From: Chloroflexota bacterium
GTDB lineage: Bacteria; Chloroflexota; Dehalococcoidia; Lucifugimonadales; JADFKI01
Direction: 5' to 3'
DNA: 5,233 nucleotides
Assembly (NCBI GenBank): GCA_022565015.1
Contig: JADFKI010000256.1
Location: 1-5,233, forward strand
The position numbers were made by a program, and so were the translations under genes. Shown here piece after piece: positions 1 through 4,937 of the stretch (position 1 is the stretch's first letter; each line of letters opens with the position of its first letter). Under the pieces are notes generated by a model. It saw nothing but the letters and a program-made list of their open reading frames with translations. It ran no database searches and was not told the origin of the DNA.

Positions 1-299
1 AGGTAGACGCCTTGTTCCCGCACACCCACCCTGGGAGTTTCTGTTTCTGGGGCACATCCCCCAGGCCCTCTGCCAGAAGGGGCTTTCCCCCTCTGGACTC
101 CTCCATGACGAATTTGAGATAGTTATTAAATCAGAAGTTGGTCTACCAGCCGCCATTTGTTTAGTAATGATATCCTCCTTACGCGAGCAACACCGGCAAG
201 AGCCAACCAGGCGTCAGAAGGGTAGCAATCCAGGCCGAACGATGTCAACGAAGGGGGTTATTTTTTCATGTTCTCCTCCATCGCCTGGGAGCCTGAGCT
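1..299. other. Left-end non-coding region
   Basis: No gene can be supported here. The left 100 bases are dominated by two GC-rich hairpins (listed separately). About 110-175 is A/T-richer, and 251-266 has a G-run followed by a T-run with no stem before it, so it is not a convincing terminator. On the minus strand a frame stays open from an ATG at 154-156 to the window edge. It has no well-placed ribosome binding site and runs straight through the hairpin repeats, so it is not called a gene. No tRNA-like fold was seen. Confidence 0.5.
47..96. repeat. Pair of adjacent GC-rich hairpins (REP-like)
   Basis: The first hairpin pairs CTGGGG (47-52) with CCCCAG (59-64) around a 6-base loop. Eight bases later CCAGAAGGGG (73-82) pairs with CCCCCTCTGG (87-96) around the loop CTTT, with a single A/C mismatch at 78/91. 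No T-run follows on either strand, so these are not typical intrinsic terminators. Two stems side by side with runs of G and C look like a dispersed intergenic repeat of the REP type. Whether it recurs in the genome cannot be seen from this window. Confidence 0.5.
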
Positions 300-321
300 A
301 TGTGCTACCCTATGTGCTGCC
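298..321 (+). repeat. 12-bp tandem duplication
   Basis: CTATGTGCTACC (298-309) is followed directly by CTATGTGCTGCC (310-321), with one A/G difference. The unit is a multiple of three. Within the small frame starting at 300 it therefore duplicates a Met-Cys-containing segment without shifting the frame, and it creates a second possible ATG at 312. Confidence 0.7.
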
Positions 322-392
322 CCGAAGAGCGCCGTGAACTTGATTGCCTCTGCCTCATGGGCAGGGCCGATATAACGGGCCTACCGATATGA
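300..392 (+). CDS. Possible Cys-rich 30-aa leader peptide (uORF)
   Basis: ATG at 300 opens 30 codons ending in TGA at 390-392. A GGGAG sequence (287-291) lies 8 bases upstream of the ATG, a workable Shine-Dalgarno. Five of the 30 residues are Cys (positions 2, 6, 7, 16, 18), starting MCYPMCCPEE. The stop overlaps the preferred ATG of the aminotransferase as ATGA (389-392), the usual arrangement for translational coupling, and that downstream ATG has no ribosome binding site of its own. Cys-rich leader frames that respond to cysteine supply and overlap the next gene are known in mycobacteria, and this could be an analogue. It could equally be chance: it is short, has no recognisable domain, and part of the Cys content comes from a 12-bp tandem duplication. 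Confidence 0.3.
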   Translation: MCYPMCCPEERRELDCLCLMGRADITGLPI

Positions 393-1582
393 AAGAACCT
401 CTACCGTCGCTTCTTATTTCGATAGCCGAAGGCGTCATCGACCTTGGCTGGGGACATCCCTCGCCCGGACTGCACCCGATCGCGCTTCTCAAGCAGGCCA
501 CCGACCACGTACTCGGCGGAGAGGAGCCCACGCCGCTGCAATATGGCGCCGTACAGGGGTTCGGGCCACTGCTGGAGTCTCTGGCGGCCTTCCTCACGTC
601 GCAGCCGGCATACGGCTTCCCGGTCGAGCCGGAAACGCTGTTTCTGACGGCCGGGGCGTCGCAGGGCCTGGACCTGTGCTGCACCCTCTTCGCCAATGCC
701 GGCGATACCGTATATGTGGAGGAGCCCACCTATTATCTCGTGGAACGTATATTTGAGGACCATCACCTCAACGTAGTTGGCGTACCGACCGATGGGGCCG
801 GCCTTCGGACGGACGCGCTGGAAGAGATGCTTCGTAGCGATTCTTTCCCCAAGCCCAGGCTGCTCTACACGATTCCCGCCTATCAGAACCCCACCGGAAC
901 GGTACTCTCGGAAGGACGACGCCATGAGCTGCTGCGCCTGGCGGATAGGCACGGCTTTCTCGTCCTGGCGGACGAGGTCTATCAGATGCTGCACTACGGC
1001 CCCCCGCCGCCCAGACCGCTTTTCGGACTCGACGACTCGGAGGCAGGCGTCGTAATCTCCCTGGGATCGTTCTCGAAGATTCTGTCCCCCGGCCTGCGAA
1101 CGGGCTGGATTCAGGCGAACCCCAGGCTGATAGGCAGGTTTCTAAACGCGGGGCTATCCGTAAGCGGCGGCGGGCTGAACCATTTCACGTCTACGCTGGT
1201 GCACGCCGCTATCACCCTGGGCCTGCTTGCCGGCAACGTGGCGCTTCTCCGTGAGACGTACGGAGGGCGTGAGGACGCCATGGACCGATCGATTCGCGCG
1301 CGCCTCGGACCAAAGGTCAGCTACAAAAGGCCCGGCGGCGGGTACTACTTCTGGTTGACCTTCAACGGGGAGCTTGACACCGAGGCACTTCAGCCGATTG
1401 CCCAAGAGGTAGGCGTGGACTTCAGGCCGGGGAACGCCTTTTCCTTGTCAGGCAAGTTCCCGCACGCACTGCGAATATGCTTCGCCCTGTACGAAAGCGA
1501 GCGGCTGGACGAGGGCATAGGCAGGCTGGCAAAGGCCCTGGAGTCATACGATTCAATGGTTCACGGATTGGCGGCACCATAG
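389..1582 (+). CDS. PLP-dependent aminotransferase, class I/II (LysN/ARO8-like)
   Basis: This is a fold-type I aminotransferase of 397 aa, moving an amino group between an amino acid and a 2-oxo acid in the cytoplasm with pyridoxal phosphate. All core motifs are present, numbered from the ATG at 389: Tyr52 in LQYG; GASQG (89-93) for phosphate binding; YQNPTG with Asn167; ADEVY with Asp195 (pyridine nitrogen) and Tyr198; SLGSFSK with the Schiff-base Lys230, followed by GLRTGW; and Arg362 in ALRICF for the substrate carboxylate. The pattern is closest to the 2-aminoadipate/aromatic aminotransferases and to the catalytic half of MocR regulators, but no GntR-type DNA-binding domain is present. 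The substrate cannot be told. A TTG at 344 would add 15 residues without family character. The ATG at 389 was preferred because it overlaps the stop of a small upstream frame. A TATAAC box (371-376) gives an alternative near-leaderless promoter. It converges on the methyltransferase gene. Confidence 0.92.
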   Translation: MKEPLPSLLISIAEGVIDLGWGHPSPGLHPIALLKQATDHVLGGEEPTPLQYGAVQGFGPLLESLAAFLTSQPAYGFPVEPETLFLTAGASQGLDLCCTLFANAGDTVYVEEPTYYLVERIFEDHHLNVVGVPTDGAGLRTDALEEMLRSDSFPKPRLLYTIPAYQNPTGTVLSEGRRHELLRLADRHGFLVLADEVYQMLHYGPPPPRPLFGLDDSEAGVVISLGSFSKILSPGLRTGWIQANPRLIGRFLNAGLSVSGGGLNHFTSTLVHAAITLGLLAGNVALLRETYGGREDAMDRSIRARLGPKVSYKRPGGGYYFWLTFNGELDTEALQPIAQEVGVDFRPGNAFSLSGKFPHALRICFALYESERLDEGIGRLAKALESYDSMVHGLAAP

Positions 1583-1597
1583 ATCGTACTGCTGAGT

Positions 1598-1618
1598 CGG
1601 ACGACAGGGTTGCGTCCG
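1598..1618. terminator. Weak hairpin between convergent genes
   Basis: CGGACG (1598-1603) pairs with CGTCCG (1613-1618) around a 9-base loop. It sits in the 53-bp gap between the ends of the aminotransferase and methyltransferase genes, where a shared bidirectional terminator would be expected. There is no T-run after the stem on either strand, so it is at best a weak or factor-assisted stop. Confidence 0.25.
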
Positions 1619-1635
1619 TTAGACGCTATGCGCTG

Positions 1636-2694
1636 TTAAGGATTCAGCCGGTAAAACTTGAACTGCGGGTTCTCGATGGAAAGCTGCTCGACGCTCGAGA
1701 ATCCGGCCTCCTCCGCATAGCCTTTCACCGTGGACGGTCCGATGACCGTTCCCGTGGCCGCCGAGTCCTTGAAGACCATCGCCTGGGGCAAGCAGTGAAG
1801 CACGCTGAAGTTGTAGAGGAGATGACCCATGAAGTTCGTGTTGTCCTCCAGGGCGTCCTCGACTGCCTCGTCGGCTATCAAGACGGCACCGTTGGGAGCT
1901 GCCAGCTCACGCATGCGGCTGAGGGCCTGAACAGGATACGGCAGGTCATGGAGGCACTCGAAGGCGGTAACAAGGTCGTATGGACCGCTTATGGGAGCAT
2001 CTTCGATGGTGGTCTCGTGGAACGTAATGCGGTCTTCGACTCCCGCTTCGACAACGTTCTTGCGGGCCTCGACCAAGGAGAGGTCGTCAGGGTCCACAGC
2101 GTCGATCAGCACTCCCTCAAAGCCTCTGGCCAGGGCGATGGCGGACCAGCCGACGCCGCAGCCAACCTCGACCGCCCTTCCTCCGCTCTTCAGGCGGCCC
2201 TCGATATCCGGCATTGCTGGAATCCAGGTCCCCACGTAATCGTTGACGAACGTGGGCCGGGTGCTGAAACCCTGCGCCGAAATCATGTCGATGCCATAGT
2301 CGCCGTACGGGACGCCGCCTCCCGTCTTGAATGCTTCCATGAGTCGCGGCAATACTGCCGAAAAGCTAGGTACAAACCCAAGAATGCCTATGGCGGATGC
2401 CGGACTGTCCGGCTTGGTCAATACCTCCGCATGCTCCTCGGGCAGCGAAAACATACCGGTGGCCGGCTCGTAATCGAGATACTCTCCAGCGGCCAAACAA
2501 GAGAGCCACTCCCTGGCGTAGCGCGGAATTATCCGGGCCCTGGAGGCAAAGTCCTGCGACGTTATCGGCCCGCTCTTTGAAAGGACGTCAAACAGTCCCA
2601 GCCCGTGGCCGATGTAGTTGTTCAGGCAGCTCATGGCCCCGTTGAGATCGGTGAAGAGACGCTCTTGAAACTTATCGACCTTCGCGTTATCCAT
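1636..2694 (-). CDS. SAM-dependent methyltransferase with N-terminal winged-helix-like domain
   Basis: This 352-aa class I methyltransferase would transfer a methyl group from S-adenosylmethionine to an unidentified acceptor. Residues about 15-95 look like the helical/winged-helix N-terminal domain typical of a bacterial family resembling mycobacterial Rv2258c. It contains GLGLFDVL, an 'ITSQDFA' helix and REWLSCLAAGEYLDY, the type of dimerising domain also seen in O-methyltransferases. The SAM site follows: motif I VEVGCGVGW (175-183), the acidic end of strand 2 at DAVDPD (198-203), a TFHETTIED segment (224-232), YDLVTAFECLHDL (239-251) as motif IV with the post-motif His, and GAVLIADE (269-276). 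ATG at 2692-2694 was chosen because AGGAGG lies 5 bases upstream. The longer frame to 2760 starts inside the promoter -35 box. The gene stands alone, divergent from thiI. The substrate is unknown; the N-terminal domain is not evidence of gene regulation. Confidence 0.9.
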   Translation of the reverse strand: MDNAKVDKFQERLFTDLNGAMSCLNNYIGHGLGLFDVLSKSGPITSQDFASRARIIPRYAREWLSCLAAGEYLDYEPATGMFSLPEEHAEVLTKPDSPASAIGILGFVPSFSAVLPRLMEAFKTGGGVPYGDYGIDMISAQGFSTRPTFVNDYVGTWIPAMPDIEGRLKSGGRAVEVGCGVGWSAIALARGFEGVLIDAVDPDDLSLVEARKNVVEAGVEDRITFHETTIEDAPISGPYDLVTAFECLHDLPYPVQALSRMRELAAPNGAVLIADEAVEDALEDNTNFMGHLLYNFSVLHCLPQAMVFKDSAATGTVIGPSTVKGYAEEAGFSSVEQLSIENPQFKFYRLNP

Positions 2695-2699
2695 GATGC

Positions 2700-2705
2700 C
2701 CTCCT
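2700..2705 (-). promoter_or_regulatory. Shine-Dalgarno site fixing the methyltransferase start
   Basis: The minus strand reads AGGAGG, then GCATC, then ATG at 2692-2694. This full consensus site at 5-base spacing decides the start against the longer reading frame that reaches 2760. Confidence 0.85.
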
Positions 2706-2731
2706 GATGCTCGATTGTTTGGCGCGTGCGA

Positions 2732-2760
2732 ATTTTCGCGGCCTGGGGCTGAGGTGTCAA
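2732..2760 (-). promoter_or_regulatory. Sigma-70-type promoter for the methyltransferase
   Basis: On the minus strand a perfect TTGACA -35 box (2755-2760) is followed after exactly 17 bases by GAAAAT (2732-2737), a 4/6 match to TATAAT. Transcription would start near 2725, giving a leader of about 30 bases that contains the AGGAGG site. It points away from the thiI promoter in the same 119-bp intergenic region. Confidence 0.6.
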
Positions 2761-2801
2761 CCGCGCGGAGATCTAGAAGGTGAAGCGGCCGGGCGTTAGG
2801 G

Positions 2802-2807
2802 TACAAT
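2802..2807 (+). promoter_or_regulatory. -10 box placing thiI transcription start on its GTG codon
   Basis: TACAAT (5/6 match to the -10 consensus) ends at 2807, so the expected transcription start is 2814, the G of the GTG start codon of thiI. No Shine-Dalgarno sequence is visible before the GTG. Together these suggest a leaderless mRNA. No good -35 box lies 16-18 bases upstream, which is common for leaderless promoters. Confidence 0.5.
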
Positions 2808-2813
2808 GTCAGG

Positions 2814-3977
2814 GTGAAGCGTTACGCCATAGCAAAGTTCCACGAGCCCGCATTGAAGGGCAAGAACCGGCCCATGTTCATCCGAAAGCTGGTCGGCAAT
2901 CTGCGTCGGTCGGTCAAAGGGACGGACGTCGAGGAGGTCTGGCAGGGCCAATTGATGATCGGCCTTACGATGCCGGAAGATGCCGACTGGCCGTCCATCA
3001 AGACGAGAATCCACGACTGCTTTGGCGTGGAGAAGTTCTTCCCCGCGCGCAAGGTCGGACAGGACCTCCAGGAGGTAAGGGACATTCTGCCCGCCGAGAT
3101 CGAGGGCAGGAAGTTCGAGACCTTTCGGATCACCGCGCACAGGGCCGATAAGCGGTTCCCGACGACGTCCGACCAGATCAACAGGGAGCTTGGCGACTTC
3201 GTCGGTAGCCTGACCGGCGCCAGGGTTAATCTCAAGTATCCCGACCTGGAAATATTCATTGACGTCATTCAGGGCGGGATCCTCGTCTACTTCGATGAGA
3301 CACGAGGATACGGAGGGATGCCGGTAGGCGTCAGCGGCACCACCATGACCCTGCTCTCAGGCGGCATCGACTCGCCCGTGGCCGCGTGGTACCTGATGAA
3401 GCGCGGCGCCCACGTAAAGTTCGTGCACTTTCACAGCCATCCGCTGACCGACACGTCGTCCATCGAGAAGGCTATCGAAATTACGGAGATGCTCACGCGC
3501 TTCCAATACAGGTCTGAGCTACTCCTCGTTCCCATCGGCGACCTGCAGCAAAGGATCATCGTGGAGGTCCCGGCCCCCTACAGGGTAGTCTTCTACAGAA
3601 GGTTCATGGTGCGCATCGCCGAGGCCCTGGCGAGGCAAAATAATATACGTGCGCTGGTGACGGGGGAGAGCCTCGCCCAGGTGGCTTCGCAGACGCTGGA
3701 AAACATCACCATCATTGACGAGGTCGCGTCCATGCCGATCCTCAGGCCACTCATCGGCTTCAACAAGAACGAGATTATCGACAGGGCCAGGGACATAGGC
3801 ACCTATCCCGTCTCCATACTCCCGGACCAGGACTGCTGCTCGCTCTTCGTCCCCAAGCACCCTGTGATTCACGGAGATTCCAGGACCGTGAACAGGCTGG
3901 AAGAGGCGCTGCCGGTGGACGAGATGGTCTCCGAGGCGCTGGGGCGGGTACAGAAAAGGGAGTTCTCTTTTCCGTAG
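2814..3977 (+). CDS. thiI: tRNA uracil 4-sulfurtransferase ThiI (rhodanese-less form)
   Basis: ThiI adenylates and thiolates U8 of tRNA to 4-thiouridine, using persulfide sulfur from a cysteine desulfurase. In some bacteria it also supplies sulfur for the thiamin thiazole. The 387-aa protein has the standard order: an N-terminal ferredoxin-like region (about 1-60, with KFHEPALKGKNRP), a THUMP tRNA-binding domain (about 60-165, with FRITAHRADKRFP), then the PP-loop ATPase with TLLSGGIDSPVAAW (SGGIDSP at 182-188). LVTGESLAQVASQTLENI (281-298) is a further family signature. There is no C-terminal rhodanese domain, as in Bacillus-type ThiI (about 400 aa) and unlike E. coli (482 aa). The Cys pair in DQDCCSLFVPKHP (341-342) matches the position of the conserved catalytic-region Cys (E. 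coli Cys344). The start is GTG at 2814, with alignment-quality N-terminus and a -10 box at leaderless distance. No desulfurase gene is in the window. Confidence 0.95.
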   Translation: MKRYAIAKFHEPALKGKNRPMFIRKLVGNLRRSVKGTDVEEVWQGQLMIGLTMPEDADWPSIKTRIHDCFGVEKFFPARKVGQDLQEVRDILPAEIEGRKFETFRITAHRADKRFPTTSDQINRELGDFVGSLTGARVNLKYPDLEIFIDVIQGGILVYFDETRGYGGMPVGVSGTTMTLLSGGIDSPVAAWYLMKRGAHVKFVHFHSHPLTDTSSIEKAIEITEMLTRFQYRSELLLVPIGDLQQRIIVEVPAPYRVVFYRRFMVRIAEALARQNNIRALVTGESLAQVASQTLENITIIDEVASMPILRPLIGFNKNEIIDRARDIGTYPVSILPDQDCCSLFVPKHPVIHGDSRTVNRLEEALPVDEMVSEALGRVQKREFSFP

Positions 3978-4202
3978 GGCGAGGTTTTTTTACTCGGCTA
4001 AATCTAAGAAACTATCTCAAAAACATCTATCCGAGATGGACCATCCTTCGCCAGGCTCTCCGCAGCGGCGGAGTCCGGCGATATTCGATTTAGGGAGTCG
4101 GACAGGACGAACGGGCAGATTGAACCCTCTCCGTTCGTGGTGAGCCTGTCGAACCATCTTTTTAAATAGTTACTGAGCTCGTGCAGCCCTAACTACCACA
4201 GC
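3978..4202. other. Intergenic region between convergent thiI and cupin genes
   Basis: The 225-bp gap has no supportable reading frame. A T-run of seven (3985-3991) follows the thiI stop but is not preceded by a convincing stem. A compact hairpin pairs CTCCGC (4058-4063) with GCGGAG (4068-4073) around AGCG, without a T-run. A longer inverted repeat lies at 4107-4156 and is listed separately. Termination of the two converging genes probably happens in this gap, but the exact element is not clear. Confidence 0.5.
4107..4156. repeat. REP-like inverted repeat
   Basis: ACGAACGG (4107-4114) is an exact inverted match to CCGTTCGT (4131-4138), with 16 bases between. The right arm continues as GGTGAGCCTGTCGAACCA, in which TTCG/CGAA and TGGT/ACCA pair again (4134-4141 with 4150-4156). 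Sequences of the type TTCGTGGTGAGCCTGTCGAA are, from memory, common dispersed intergenic repeats in several bacterial phyla. The copy here seems truncated on its right side, where an A/T-rich stretch begins at 4157. It may also help to terminate transcription. Confidence 0.5.
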
Positions 4203-4589
4203 TTATGAGGCGCTCCACCGCCCTTCTACCTGGTACGCCTCTTCCTCGCCGGGCCATGGCGGGATGGTGACGATGATGAAGCAGAGGTCCTCCGCACCGG
4301 TGTTCCTGAACTGAAACGACGCCCGCAGGGGAATCGTCAACGCGGTCCCCGGCGACACGTCGACGATAGACTCTCGGCCGTCCTGCGTTCTCCAGACCTG
4401 CCCCCGGCCATGCAAAAAATACCAGACCTCCTCCACGGTTCCGTGGGCCACGGCAATCGATGTCTTGCCCTGAGGAAGCGTGCAATGCGCCATGCTGCCT
4501 CCGTCAACCTTGACCAGCTCACGAATCTCGGAGCCGTCGGGCGCAAGTGCGGTGTAGTCGCTGGGAAGCCGATCCGTCTGCAATTCCAT
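4203..4589 (-). CDS. Small single-domain cupin protein
   Basis: This 128-aa protein is one beta-barrel cupin domain, the usual length for the cupin_2 group; its ligand or reaction is unknown. Motif 1 is recognisable as GKTSIAVAHGTVEEVWYFLHGRG (41-63), quoted here only to show His49, Glu53/54 and the closing Gly61. Of the usual His-x-His pair the second position is Thr51. Motif 2 is at GTALTIPLRASFQFRN (81-96): the proline and asparagine are kept, but the usual PxG...H is PLRAS, so the metal-binding His and the turn Gly are missing. The C-terminus PPWPGEEEAYQVEG is a conserved tail of this subgroup as I remember it. With two or more ligands lost, metal binding is doubtful and a sugar- or small-ligand-binding role is as likely as catalysis. 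It is divergent from the DUF4258 cassette and convergent to thiI. ATG at 4587-4589 abuts the Shine-Dalgarno, so a TTG two codons later is an alternative start. Confidence 0.82.
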   Translation of the reverse strand: MELQTDRLPSDYTALAPDGSEIRELVKVDGGSMAHCTLPQGKTSIAVAHGTVEEVWYFLHGRGQVWRTQDGRESIVDVSPGTALTIPLRASFQFRNTGAEDLCFIIVTIPPWPGEEEAYQVEGRWSAS

Positions 4590-4595
4590 CTCCTG
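4590..4595 (-). promoter_or_regulatory. Shine-Dalgarno site that questions the cupin start
   Basis: The minus strand reads CAGGAG immediately followed by ATG (4587-4589), so spacing to this ATG is zero. The TTG at 4581-4583, codon 3 of the same frame, lies 6 bases from AGGAG, which is optimal. No in-frame start exists further upstream before a stop at 4617-4619. The true protein may therefore begin at the TTG and be two residues shorter. Confidence 0.5.
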
Positions 4596-4635
4596 GCGGG
4601 CCGGCGGGAAAGAGGCCTAGGGCCAACGGGCCCGC

Positions 4636-4664
4636 TTGACACTATGGACGATATCGTCCATAGT
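4636..4664 (+). promoter_or_regulatory. Promoter of the DUF4258/DUF2283-HTH cassette
   Basis: A perfect TTGACA (4636-4641) is followed after exactly 17 bases by CATAGT (4659-4664), a 4/6 match to the -10 consensus. Transcription would begin near 4671, giving a leader of about 15 bases without a Shine-Dalgarno site. GATAAT at 4669-4674 is a better -10 hexamer by itself but has no partner -35 at proper distance. The spacer and -10 box are entirely inside a perfect palindrome. Confidence 0.6.
4641..4664. promoter_or_regulatory. 24-bp perfect palindrome, probable operator
   Basis: ACTATGGACGAT (4641-4652) is followed without a gap by its exact reverse complement ATCGTCCATAGT (4653-4664); the symmetry stops at 4640/4665. 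It begins in the last base of the -35 box, fills the spacer and ends with the -10 box. A dimer bound here would block RNA polymerase. Because it lies upstream of the expected transcript start, it should work as DNA and not as an RNA hairpin. The natural candidate to bind it is the helix-turn-helix protein encoded by the second gene of the cassette. It also lies about 50 bases upstream of the divergent cupin start and could affect that gene too. Confidence 0.75.
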
Positions 4665-4685
4665 TATTGATAATCGGCGCATCAA

Positions 4686-4937
4686 ATGCAGTCAAACGAC
4701 ATTGTACTCAGTAGTCACGCCCGAATGCAGATGCAGCGGCGTGGAATTACGCTGGAGGACGTAACGCTTACGTCGCAATTTGGCGAGCATGTGACGGGAG
4801 AAGAAGATGGCACGATGGAGGCATGCATTGAACTCGATGGCAAGCCTATAACCGTTGTTTATCGCTCGATTGAGCATCAAGTATCCGGTCTGGTTTTTTT
4901 CATTACGGCGCTAAGGAGAAGGTGCAGGGAGCCATGA
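4686..4937 (+). CDS. DUF4258-like small protein, candidate toxin of a toxin-antitoxin-type pair
   Basis: The 83-aa protein carries the pattern I associate with DUF4258: an N-terminal LSSHARMQMQRRGIT (9-22) followed by LEDV, a central charged segment, then GKPITVVYR (52-60) and a hydrophobic strand LVFFITALRR (69-78). His11, Arg13 and Arg18-Arg19 are the most conserved-looking residues. No biochemical function is established for the family as far as I know. Its size, basic ends and position before a DNA-binding partner fit a toxin-like role, which is inference. The ATG at 4686 has no Shine-Dalgarno site. The stop TGA (4935-4937) overlaps the next ATG as ATGA, so the pair is likely co-transcribed and translationally coupled. 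Confidence 0.75.
   Translation: MQSNDIVLSSHARMQMQRRGITLEDVTLTSQFGEHVTGEEDGTMEACIELDGKPITVVYRSIEHQVSGLVFFITALRRRCREP

Noticed and set aside
1..156. Minus-strand frame open from ATG at 154-156 to the window edge
   Set aside because: AGGAGG lies 17 bases before the ATG, the translation has no protein-family character, and the frame runs through both GC hairpins. A truncated gene is possible but not supportable.
344..388. Longer aminotransferase N-terminus from TTG at 344
   Set aside because: No ribosome binding site, the extra 15 residues do not look like the family, and ATG at 389 is better placed.
401..994. 197-codon minus-strand frame inside the aminotransferase
   Set aside because: Antisense shadow of a GC-rich gene with all catalytic motifs intact.
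1477..2580. 367-codon plus-strand frame opposite the methyltransferase
   Set aside because: It is the antisense shadow of a gene with clear SAM motifs; its translation has no recognisable domain.
3519..3872. Minus-strand frame inside thiI
   Set aside because: Antisense shadow; the plus strand encodes the conserved ThiI ATPase domain.
3953..3991. Possible intrinsic terminator of thiI (GAAAAG.../CTCTTTTC and T7)
   Set aside because: The stem needs a bulge and a 2-base loop, lies within the coding end, and is separated from the T-run by unpaired GC-rich sequence.
4620..4633. GGGCC/GGCCC hairpin between the cupin start and the palindrome
   Set aside because: Only five pairs with a 4-base loop in GC-rich sequence; no supporting context.
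4657..4685. Cupin promoter on the minus strand (TTGATG at 4680-4685 with TATGGA at 4657-4662)
   Set aside because: The -10 matches only 3/6 and is forced by the palindrome; not strong enough to annotate.
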